A DNA stretch of 5,933 nucleotides from Treponema sp. (GCA_031275515.1 JAISOQ010000055.1:1-5933); one strand, 5' to 3'. Shown: positions 1-5,112, counted from the first letter of the stretch. Notes: generated from the sequence alone by a model not told the origin. Made by a program: numbers and translations.

Positions 1-124
1 TCAACAGGAGGAGTATATGAGCGCGCCTTACCTGCCGCGCCGGGTGTACCCCCTGGCTGACGATCTCCTCCAGCCGCTTCTTTTCGTCCTTCGTTAAATG
101 TACCCGATAAACCTTTCCCCTCAT
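1..124 (-). CDS. IS630-like transposase, N-terminal fragment (cut by window edge)
   Basis: Only the first 41 codons are in the window; the rest lies beyond the left edge. The peptide starts MRGKVYRVHLTKDEKKRLEE, and after a short QGVHPAR stretch continues RRAHILLLL. This pattern (a charged YxVxLT-type opening, a helix of K/R/E/L residues, then R(R/H)AHILL) is typical of the N-terminal helix-turn-helix region of IS630/Tc1-mariner-type transposases, which bind the element ends before the DDE catalytic domain. The ATG (122-124 on the plus strand, read in reverse) has a strong Shine-Dalgarno stretch, GGGAGGGG, at 133-140 with 8 bases of spacing, which supports this start. The catalytic domain cannot be seen, so it is unknown whether the element is intact. 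The call rests on recognising a short peptide and could be another small HTH protein of the same superfamily. Confidence 0.66.
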   Translation of the reverse strand, partial: MRGKVYRVHLTKDEKKRLEEIVSQGVHPARQVRRAHILLLL

Positions 125-132
125 GCTGATTT

Positions 133-140
133 CCCCTCCC
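133..140 (-). promoter_or_regulatory. Shine-Dalgarno site of the transposase gene
   Basis: Read on the minus strand this is GGGAGGGG, separated by 8 bases from the ATG at 122-124. It is by far the clearest ribosome-binding site in the window and decides the start of the transposase fragment. The TlpA-like gene and the gene at 3755 lack anything comparable. Confidence 0.6.
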
Positions 141-229
141 GGGGGCAGGGTATCCTATACCGGAACTTCTAGTTCAAGCAAGGTACTAGTTTATCCGCTT
201 AGAACTGTTTTGCCAGCTAATTAAGTAAA

Positions 230-329
230 CGCATAAGGACTAACGTCCGCCTTCACGAATTTATCCGAAATAATTCGTAAAAATTAGCGTTCATTCGCGG
301 ACCTTGGACATTCCCCCGAACCTATGTTA
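230..329 (-). repeat. Palindromic dispersed repeat, copy 1
   Basis: The core at 245-302 (58 bases) is bounded by GTCCGC and its inverse GCGGAC. Its reverse complement aligns along almost its whole length with the core at 4871-4927, sharing the blocks AACGCTAATTT, ACGAATTAT and TCGGATAAATT with about one indel. The similarity extends outside the core: on the minus strand TAACAT..GTTCG precedes it (matching the 4845 end of copy 2), and GGCGGAC-N-TTAGTC follows it (matching 4937-4949). Two copies in opposite orientation within 4.7 kb point to a dispersed element, REP-like or MITE-like. No open reading frame is supported in it. Confidence 0.72.
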
Positions 330-390
330 TGTTATTAAAAACTTGTTGATTTTTTCGAATCAAGGCGAATCCCTATTATTATATATGATT

Positions 391-419
391 AATCCGTGAA
401 AATCCGCGCTAATCTCTGG
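391..419 (+). repeat. AATCCG-type short repeat
   Basis: The stretch reads AATCCGTG-AAAATCCGCG-CTAATC, a run of AATCCG-like words about 10 bases apart. The same words (AATCCGCG, CAATCCGG, TAATCCGTGG) recur at 5019-5047, where they form one arm of a hairpin. Here no matching inverse arm was found nearby, so this looks like a half or degenerate copy of the same intergenic repeat type. It carries no coding signal. Confidence 0.45.
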
Positions 420-453
420 GCCAATTTGTAAATGCCGTACCCTGCTTGTAAAA

Positions 454-483
454 TAGACACAGGCGATAAACAAACGTTATAAT
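454..483 (+). promoter_or_regulatory. Sigma-70-type promoter of the tlpA-ccdA-rsmE operon, likely leaderless
   Basis: A -35 box TAGACA (454-459; five of six match TTGACA) is followed after 18 bases by a perfect -10 box TATAAT (478-483). Transcription would be expected to begin about 6 to 8 bases after the -10 box, near 489-491. The ATG of the TlpA-like gene is at 492, so the transcript would have almost no 5' leader. In agreement, no Shine-Dalgarno sequence lies before that ATG (the preceding bases are AATCAACCGAT). The promoter boxes are seen directly; the start point is inferred from usual spacing. Confidence 0.62.
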
Positions 484-491
484 CAACCGAT

Positions 492-1067
492 ATGAGACAT
501 TCTTTTTTCGGTCTCCGGTTATGCGGGACCTTGGTATTATTCCTCTTGCTCCTTCCCCATCCGGCGGAAGCCCAGATGCGGCCTATACCCGGCCCGGTCA
601 GGGAGGCTTTCTCCCGGGCCAGGATACCCCTTCTGAAAAACCGGGCTCTTGCGGAAGACTTTTCCCTGCCCCTCCTTAACGGCGGCGCCCGGTCCTTGGA
701 CGAACTCAAAGGCAAGGTGGTATTTCTTAATTTTTGGGCAACCTGGTGCCCTCCCTGCCGCGCTGAGATGCCCTCTATGGAAACCCTGTACCGGCGTTTG
801 GGGGAGAAGGGGCTGGAATTTCTGGCAGTGGACATCCAGGAAAAACAGAAGCCCGTTGAAGCCTTTATCAAAGAAAGAGGCTTGACGTTCCCGGTGGCCC
901 TGGACGAGTCGGGCTGGATAAGCGGAATCTACGGCATACGGAGTATTCCCTCCACATTCATCATAGATCGGGACGGCTCAATCATCGCCGTCGCCGTTGG
1001 CGGCAGAAAATGGGATAGCCCCGAAGTCATCGCCGCTTTTGAGGCCCTGTTGAACAATGCCGGATGA
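492..1067 (+). CDS. TlpA-like periplasmic thioredoxin-fold thiol-disulfide oxidoreductase
   Basis: The product is a 191-residue exported thioredoxin-fold protein of the TlpA/ResA/AhpC-TSA group. Residues 1-27 form a signal peptide: MRH, a hydrophobic core (about residues 9-21), and a likely signal peptidase I site after AEA. The mature domain runs from about residue 53: a DFSLPLLNG lead-in, then VVFLNFWATWCPPCRAEMPS with redox cysteines Cys86 and Cys89 in WCPPC. The cis-proline is in SIPSTFIIDRDG (Pro153). The family reduces, or sometimes oxidises, disulfides in extracytoplasmic proteins; because a ccdA-like gene follows directly and overlaps it by 11 bases, a reducing role fed by CcdA is the best inference. 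No lipobox is evident, since Cys11 lies inside the hydrophobic core, so it is probably soluble in the periplasm. The ATG at 492 is preferred because the next Met would remove the signal peptide, although it lacks a Shine-Dalgarno. ResA- or CcmG-like naming would claim a cytochrome c role that nothing here supports. Confidence 0.9.
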   Translation: MRHSFFGLRLCGTLVLFLLLLPHPAEAQMRPIPGPVREAFSRARIPLLKNRALAEDFSLPLLNGGARSLDELKGKVVFLNFWATWCPPCRAEMPSMETLYRRLGEKGLEFLAVDIQEKQKPVEAFIKERGLTFPVALDESGWISGIYGIRSIPSTFIIDRDGSIIAVAVGGRKWDSPEVIAAFEALLNNAG

Positions 1068-2034
1068 GCTTTCAATCCTGGCGGCCTTTATCGCCGGGAT
1101 CCTTTCCTTCCTGTCGCCCTGCGTACTCCCCCTTATCCCTTCTTACCTCAGTTTTCTGAGCGGGTCGGAAGCGGATACCCTGTCTGTGTCTAAGAATGGC
1201 GGCGGGGGCAGCTGGCGGTCAAGGCCGCCGTCTTTTCACCGGCATCTCATAGTATCAACCCTCTGTTTCATCGCCGGTTTCGGCGTTGTTTTTGTCTTTC
1301 TTAATATTTTAATATCAGGATCGGTATTACTCCTCGGCGGCCTGAACCGGGTCATTAATATCCTGGCGGGGGCCCTCGTCATATTGCTGGGACTGAACAT
1401 ACTTTTCGATTTTATCCCTTTTCTTAATTACGAAAAGCGTCTCCATCTGACCAAACGGCCCCGGCGCTTCCTTGGCTCCTTTGCGGCAGGGCTGGCCTTT
1501 GGCGCGGCCTGGACGCCCTGTGTCGGTCCAATACTGGGAAGCATTCTGGTCATGGCGGCCAGCGAAGCTTCCCTGTCCCGGTCCGTCCTCTATCTCTCTG
1601 CTTATTCCCTGGGTTTCGGCATTCCCTTCCTCCTCTCCGCCGTCCTCTGGGGGTCTTTTCTTACACGCCTTGCCAGGATGCGCCGGTTTCTTCCGGTCAT
1701 TAAAAGTCTAAGCGGCCTCCTGATCATAGCCATAGGCATCGCCATAACCCTGGGGGCCTATGGTTCCCTGCCGGGGTTTTTCATGCGTACAGGCTTTGCC
1801 CTTGGAGCCTGGGCCGAAGAGGGCGGCTTTTCCCGGCTTTTGATTCAAGCGGGGGTTTTCCTGTTTGTGGGGCTTCTGCCGTTTTTGGTTAGGGCGTTGC
1901 GCCGGAAAAGCCCCTTCTCTCCAGGGACGCTGGGTTTCTTTGGCCTCTGTACGCTCCTTGGAATAAGTCAGGCCCTGGGACTGTTCAACGCCGCGGCGCT
2001 GATTTCCAAATGGTTTTTCTTTCAGGGAATTTGA
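1057..2034 (+). CDS. ccdA: CcdA/DsbD-family transmembrane thiol-electron transporter, C-terminally extended
   Basis: The product is an inner-membrane protein of 325 residues. The CcdA family carries reducing equivalents from cytoplasmic thioredoxin through a cysteine pair buried in the membrane to periplasmic thioredoxin-fold partners. Both diagnostic motifs are present: SFLSPCVLPLIPSY in the first helix (Cys22) and AWTPCVGPILGS in the fourth (Cys155). Hydrophobic segments lie at about 5-35, 67-92, 98-122, 139-168, 177-201 and 215-234, the six-helix core. Two features differ from a typical CcdA of roughly 220-240 residues: a loop of about 30 residues rich in Gly, Ser and Arg between helices 1 and 2, and about 85 extra C-terminal residues with two more hydrophobic segments (about 263-281 and 291-320). 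The start overlaps the upstream stop by 11 bases, suggesting translational coupling; only a weak GAGG at 1041-1044 precedes it. The adjacent TlpA-like protein is the obvious partner. Confidence 0.9.
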   Translation: MPDELSILAAFIAGILSFLSPCVLPLIPSYLSFLSGSEADTLSVSKNGGGGSWRSRPPSFHRHLIVSTLCFIAGFGVVFVFLNILISGSVLLLGGLNRVINILAGALVILLGLNILFDFIPFLNYEKRLHLTKRPRRFLGSFAAGLAFGAAWTPCVGPILGSILVMAASEASLSRSVLYLSAYSLGFGIPFLLSAVLWGSFLTRLARMRRFLPVIKSLSGLLIIAIGIAITLGAYGSLPGFFMRTGFALGAWAEEGGFSRLLIQAGVFLFVGLLPFLVRALRRKSPFSPGTLGFFGLCTLLGISQALGLFNAAALISKWFFFQGI

Positions 2035-2055
2035 GGGGGAACCGCCTGAGGACCT

Positions 2056-2835
2056 ATGAATATCATCCTTTTTGAGCCTCACGAAGCGGGCGCGCCTCTT
2101 ATGAAGCGGGATGAACGGACTGTACACCTCCTCAAGAGGCTGCATAAAAAAGCCGGAGATGAATTTGCCGCGGGAATTTTGGGGGGCCGCCTGGGGATCG
2201 GGCGTATCGACGCCATAGAAGCCGGCGGTTCCCTGCGCTATACCCTGGATCTCCGGGAGGAGCCGCCTCCCCGGCTTCCCCTGCGAATGGCCGTGGGGTT
2301 TCCCCGGCCTATACAGCTCAGGCGGCTCCTCCGGGATCTCTCCAACCTTGGCCTGGAAGCGGTAGACCTGCTGGGTACGGACTTGGGGGAGAAGAGCTAC
2401 CGGGATACCAGGCTCCTGGATGACGGGGGCGCCCGGGCGGCGCTGATCGAAGGCGCTGTCCAGGCCAGGGACACCGGTCTTCCGGGCCTGCGGCTGTTCC
2501 CGGATGTCCGTTCCTGGCTTGCGGAGCGGCCTTGGGAGGCGGCTGTCCCCCAGGGCTTCCCGCCGGGACCAGGGGCGTTCCGGGAACGTCCGGCCCCGGA
2601 ACTCATCGCGGCGGACAACCTGCGGCCCCGGGGAACCTTCTCCGGCCTCGCTGCGGCAGGGCGGCCTTTGGTGATAGCCGTCGGCTCAGAGCGGGGCTGG
2701 TCGGACCGGGAACGGGAACTTCTGGAAGCTGCGGGGTTCCTCCGCCTTTCCCTGGGGAAGCGGGCCCTCAGAACCGAGACCGCTTGTGTGGCGGCGGCGG
2801 TTCTGGCTATGGAAAAGATTCAAGAGCCGGGGTAG
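2056..2835 (+). CDS. rsmE: 16S rRNA (uracil(1498)-N(3))-methyltransferase RsmE
   Basis: This 259-residue cytoplasmic enzyme of the RsmE family (SPOUT/trefoil-knot methyltransferases) methylates N3 of U1498 in helix 44 of 16S rRNA using S-adenosylmethionine. The order of elements fits: an N-terminal PUA-like domain (about 1-70) with HLLKRLHKKAGDEF, then the knot domain. The SAM-binding knot is seen as PLVIAVGSERGWSDRERELL (residues 204-223) followed by AGFLRLSLGKRALRTETA (226-243), the LGxRxLRTETA signature. The glycine-rich loop reads GSERGW where the common form is GPEGGF. Length is normal for the family. A TGAGGA at 2047-2052 lies only 3 bases before the ATG, and a GAGGGGG at 2033-2039 overlaps the end of ccdA, so translation may be partly coupled. 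The gap to ccdA is 21 bases. The gene is visibly very GC-rich. Its job is unrelated to the thiol relay; it probably just shares the transcript. Confidence 0.88.
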   Translation: MNIILFEPHEAGAPLMKRDERTVHLLKRLHKKAGDEFAAGILGGRLGIGRIDAIEAGGSLRYTLDLREEPPPRLPLRMAVGFPRPIQLRRLLRDLSNLGLEAVDLLGTDLGEKSYRDTRLLDDGGARAALIEGAVQARDTGLPGLRLFPDVRSWLAERPWEAAVPQGFPPGPGAFRERPAPELIAADNLRPRGTFSGLAAAGRPLVIAVGSERGWSDRERELLEAAGFLRLSLGKRALRTETACVAAAVLAMEKIQEPG

Positions 2836-2844
2836 ACTGATCCT

Positions 2845-3654
2845 ATGAATCAGGATCAGGTGAAAGAAGCCCTGCTGTCGATAGAAGATGCTCCGCTGGA
2901 TTTTCAGGTAATCTTTTCGGGAAAAAAGAGCGGAAAGGTCAACGGCCTCTACAAGCCGGAAACTCATGAGATCATCATTCATAACCGCAACTTTGATGAC
3001 GATAACCTCCTTATCTACACGGCCATCCACGAATACGCTCATCACCTCCACGCCTGTTCCCAGGGCGGCAAACTTCCGGTCCGATCCCATACGGCGGAAT
3101 TTTGGGCCATACTCCACGGCCTCCTGGAAAAGGCGGAAACCCTGAAAATCTACAGCAATGTATTCGCCGATTCCCCGGAGCTGGCCCAGTTGACCGAAGT
3201 CATACGCAGCCAGTACCTCCGGGAAAACGGCAGTCTCGTGAAAGAACTGGGGATGCACCTTCTGCGGGCCCACGAACTCTGCGCCGCCATAGGCGCCCGG
3301 TTTGAGGATTACATTGACCGGGTGCTTTGTATACCCCGTCTTGCCGTTTCTACGGCCATCAAGATGTACCAATACAATCTTAACCCCCAGGTTGGCTCCG
3401 ATAACATGCGGTTCCTGACGGGTATCAAAAACGATGATCAGCGTATGGCTGCGGAACAGGCCCTCATTAAGGGTAAGAGTCCGGACACCGTAAAAGCCGC
3501 AGTCCGGGGCGGACGCCAGGCTTTCCCTTCCGAACCGCTTACCGGCGAGGAACAGCGTACCCGGCTGGAAAAGGAAAAGCGCCGTCTGGAGCGGACCATC
3601 GCCTCTCTCTCCAAGCGGCTGGGCGAGGTGGAAGAAGAGCTGGAAACGCTGTAA
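2845..3654 (+). CDS. Putative HExxH metalloprotein with DNA-binding-like middle region and coiled-coil tail
   Basis: I do not recognise a named family for this 269-residue soluble protein. Residues 1-100 resemble a small zincin: after a beta-rich stretch (GLYKPETHEIIIHNRNF, 34-50) comes IHEYAHHLH with His62, Glu63 and His66, the HExxH zinc site. SHTAEFW at 81-87 (His82, Glu85) could supply the third ligand, much as in SprT/WLM-type peptidases, which have a His some 15-20 residues after HExxH. Residues about 132-225 are helical and contain a stretch (ARFEDYIDRVLCIPRLAVST, 151-170) reminiscent of helix-turn-helix regions in partition- or phage-type proteins. Residues about 234-269 are a charged Leu/Lys/Glu/Arg coiled coil. 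No signal peptide or membrane segment is seen, so it is probably cytoplasmic. It starts 9 bases after rsmE with a weak GGGG at 2829-2832, so it is probably the last gene of the operon. The metal site is seen in the sequence; protease activity and DNA binding are inference. Confidence 0.72.
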   Translation: MNQDQVKEALLSIEDAPLDFQVIFSGKKSGKVNGLYKPETHEIIIHNRNFDDDNLLIYTAIHEYAHHLHACSQGGKLPVRSHTAEFWAILHGLLEKAETLKIYSNVFADSPELAQLTEVIRSQYLRENGSLVKELGMHLLRAHELCAAIGARFEDYIDRVLCIPRLAVSTAIKMYQYNLNPQVGSDNMRFLTGIKNDDQRMAAEQALIKGKSPDTVKAAVRGGRQAFPSEPLTGEEQRTRLEKEKRRLERTIASLSKRLGEVEEELETL

Positions 3655-3662
3655 GGACCGCC

Positions 3663-3709
3663 CCGGGCTTGGCGCAGCGGCCATTCTGAGCGGCTCCTAA
3701 AGAGCCCGG
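3663..3709 (+). terminator. Weak hairpin after the four-gene operon, possible terminator
   Basis: CCGGGCT (3663-3669) pairs with AGCCCGG (3703-3709), extendable by one T-G pair, across a loop of about 32 bases. A T-rich run (ATTTTTTCTTTTCT) follows only at 3724-3737, about 14 bases beyond the stem. The long loop and the distance to the T tract make this a poor intrinsic terminator. It is listed because it sits just after the stop at 3654 and before a new, separately spaced gene. Confidence 0.25.
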
Positions 3710-3754
3710 TTGTCTCCCTTATGATTTTTTCTTTTCTGTCGATATTTAAAAACG

Positions 3755-4813
3755 ATGCTCATTAAAATTCTACGGATCAACCGGCGGCTGGTATTGTTTT
3801 ATATTCTGGTTTTTCTGGTTTCCTTAATAGTATTTGTGGAACGGGGGAATTCGCAGAATCTGCCATTCCCTTCTGCGGCTCCAGTTATGGAGAAGCGCCA
3901 GCGGACAACCGAACGTATCTTCCCTGCCGTCTATTTCATGGAGAACCTCGTTAAGCTCCAGGACTGGGCAGGGGTAAGCCCCTACTGGGTTCCCACTCAA
4001 TCGGAAGCGGTCCAGGAGGTTCCCGTCCGGGAGGACATCCGTTCAATTCTCTTGAATGATGATATTCTGGCCTTTTATGGGCATCCCCTTTCCAGGAATA
4101 TGGGCATACTCGGCAGGTATTCGATAGAAGAGCTGGATGCTAAACTTAGCCTTTTGGCGGAAGAGTATAAAAACTCCAGCGGAGGGCGGGGGATTCGTAA
4201 AGCCTTTTATATAATTTATGGAACTGTATGGCCCCAGGGAGAAATAGGTATAATCCAGGAAGGCATACTCCAACAGTACATACAGTACGCCCTGGAGAAG
4301 GAGATTCTGGTGTTCATCGATCATCAGATAGGCCGGTACAAGCCGGCGGAGGCCATCAGGAAGCTGCTCCCCTATCTCCAGTACCCCAATGTGCATCTCG
4401 CCCTGGACCCCGAGTGGCGGACCCTTAACCCCATGCAGGAAATAGGCTCGGTTACTGCCGATGAAATCAACGAAGTACAGGGCATCATGGCGGACTACAT
4501 GCGGCAGCAAAACATCCAGGGAGAACGGCTGCTGATCATCCACCAGTTCAACTGGCGGATGATCCGGGAGCGCGAAAAAGTAAAAGCCAATTATGAGGGC
4601 GTTCAGCTTGTTCACTGTGCCGATGGCTTTGGCAATCCCGCTATCAAGCGGGAGTCCTACGCCTATAACGCCCAGGCGCGCAATATGCCCATCAAGGGCT
4701 TCAAGCTCTTCTACAATTTTAACATCCCCGGCGCGGGCTACGACAGTCCCCTCATGAGCCCGGCGGAAGTGTTCAACCTTAACCCGCGGCCTTACGTGAT
4801 TATTTACCAGTAA
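3755..4813 (+). CDS. Membrane-anchored or exported conserved protein of unknown function, possibly TIM-barrel-like
   Basis: This 352-residue protein is not assigned to a named family. Residues 1-30 give a basic start (KILRINRR), a strongly hydrophobic segment at about 12-28, and no clear signal peptidase site or lipobox, so it is either an uncleaved N-terminal anchor or a signal peptide cut near residues 30-35. The rest is a globular domain (about 85-352) with regularly spaced segments that look like strand ends of a barrel: ILAFYGHPLSRNMGILGRYS (104-123), FYIIYGTVWPQGEIG (151-165), ILVFIDHQIGRY (184-195), VHLALDPEWRT (213-223), LLIIHQFNWRMI (259-270), VQLVHCADGFG (283-293) and GFKLFYNF (315-322). 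Acidic residues at strand ends (Asp189, Asp218, Glu220, Asp290) are what a TIM-barrel hydrolase would show, but no reaction can be named. The same motif order feels familiar from unannotated exported proteins of other bacteria; that is memory, not a search. The ATG at 3755 is chosen because the next Met (residue 45) would drop the hydrophobic segment. There is no Shine-Dalgarno before it. Confidence 0.8.
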   Translation: MLIKILRINRRLVLFYILVFLVSLIVFVERGNSQNLPFPSAAPVMEKRQRTTERIFPAVYFMENLVKLQDWAGVSPYWVPTQSEAVQEVPVREDIRSILLNDDILAFYGHPLSRNMGILGRYSIEELDAKLSLLAEEYKNSSGGRGIRKAFYIIYGTVWPQGEIGIIQEGILQQYIQYALEKEILVFIDHQIGRYKPAEAIRKLLPYLQYPNVHLALDPEWRTLNPMQEIGSVTADEINEVQGIMADYMRQQNIQGERLLIIHQFNWRMIREREKVKANYEGVQLVHCADGFGNPAIKRESYAYNAQARNMPIKGFKLFYNFNIPGAGYDSPLMSPAEVFNLNPRPYVIIYQ

Positions 4814-4843
4814 GGCCGCCGGAAACGCCGAATTGCTTTTGCA

Positions 4844-4970
4844 GTAACATGAGTTCGATGAAATATAAATGTCCGCTAATTAACGCTAATTTCCACGAAT
4901 TATTCGGATAAATTAGAGTCAGCGGACTAAAGTCCGGCGGACTTTAGTCTCTTCGTCGAACTCACGTTAC
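4844..4970 (+). repeat. Palindromic dispersed repeat, copy 2, with 19-base terminal inverted repeats
   Basis: The ends GTAACATGAGTTCGATGAA (4844-4862) and TTCGTCGAACTCACGTTAC (4952-4970) are inverted repeats: 17 Watson-Crick pairs, one G-T and one A-C over 19 positions. Inside lie a core bounded by GTCCGC (4871-4876) and GCGGAC (4922-4927), homologous to copy 1 at 245-302 in opposite orientation, and a perfect hairpin at 4925-4949. The whole 127-base element has the look of a small non-autonomous transposable element or a REP-like structure. It lies between the convergent genes ending at 4813 and 5113. No target-site duplication was clear. Confidence 0.72.
4925..4949. repeat. Perfect 11-bp hairpin with 3-base loop
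   Basis: GACTAAAGTCC (4925-4935) and GGACTTTAGTC (4939-4949) are exact inverted repeats around GGC. The structure is part of the larger repeat at 4844-4970 and would form in transcripts from either strand. Copy 1 at 230-251 keeps only part of it. No U tract follows on either strand, so it is not a standard intrinsic terminator, though it could still protect or end the converging transcripts. Confidence 0.65.
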
Positions 4971-4978
4971 GATAATTT

Positions 4979-5048
4979 GTCCACGGATTTTGCGGATTTA
5001 AACCCGGCGGCGTTCAACAATCCGCGCCAATCCGGTTAATCCGTGGAC
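4979..5048. repeat. GGATT-type inverted repeat hairpin
   Basis: GTCCACGGATT (4979-4989) is the exact inverse of AATCCGTGGAC (5038-5048). Inside it GCGGATT (4992-4998) pairs with AATCCGC (5019-5025), leaving an asymmetric bulge on the right arm and a loop around 4999-5018. The words AATCCGCG and AATCCGTG also occur at 391-419. This is a second kind of intergenic palindrome, directly adjacent to the 4844-4970 element. It holds no reading frame. Confidence 0.6.
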
Positions 5049-5112
5049 CTTTTACTCCTAAAGGGTCAGACCTCATCAGGCGTCCCGCCAGGCGTCAGTC
5101 ACATATCATCCT

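Larger units (their letters stand above)
125..491. other. Non-coding intergenic region, 367 bases
   Basis: No supported gene lies between the divergent transposase and TlpA-like starts. The stretch is AT-rich compared with the neighbouring genes. It holds the transposase ribosome-binding site (133-140), a small GAACT-TCT-AGTTC palindrome (163-175), a palindromic dispersed repeat copy (230-329), a short repeat of the AATCCG type (391-419) and the promoter of the TlpA-like gene (454-483). The right end of the IS630-like element should fall somewhere in the first part, but without the other end the terminal inverted repeat cannot be placed. Confidence 0.7.

Noticed and set aside
141..177. Promoter for the transposase (TTGAAC on the minus strand at 172-177 with a GATACC -10)
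   Set aside because: The -10 candidate matches the consensus at only three positions, and the palindrome around 163-175 explains the sequence equally well.
336..375. Intrinsic terminator around the GATTTTTTCGAATC stretch
   Set aside because: The inverse halves do not match well enough to form a stem, and no gene ends just before it on either strand.
389..871. Minus-strand open frame of 160 codons opposite the tlpA-like gene
   Set aside because: Its product is low-complexity Arg/Ser-rich with no domain, and the opposite strand has a clear signal peptide and WCPPC motif. It is an antisense shadow.
2686..3684. Minus-strand open frame of 332 codons opposite rsmE and the HExxH gene
   Set aside because: It is long but spans the boundary of two genes with strong plus-strand evidence, and the translation shows no recognisable domain. 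Long antisense frames are common in GC-rich genes.
4043..4615. Minus-strand open frame of 190 codons inside the gene at 3755-4813
   Set aside because: The plus-strand frame has an N-terminal membrane segment and motif-like structure; the antisense product mirrors it without features of its own.
245..5048. CRISPR array made from the palindromic intergenic repeats
   Set aside because: The copies are only two, in inverted orientation and thousands of bases apart, without regularly spaced spacers or cas genes.
5072..5098. Possible terminator for the LRR gene around the CAGGCGTC direct repeat
   Set aside because: The two CAGGCGTC words are a direct, not inverted, repeat; the only stem is GGCG/CGCC (4 bp) and no U tract follows on the minus strand.
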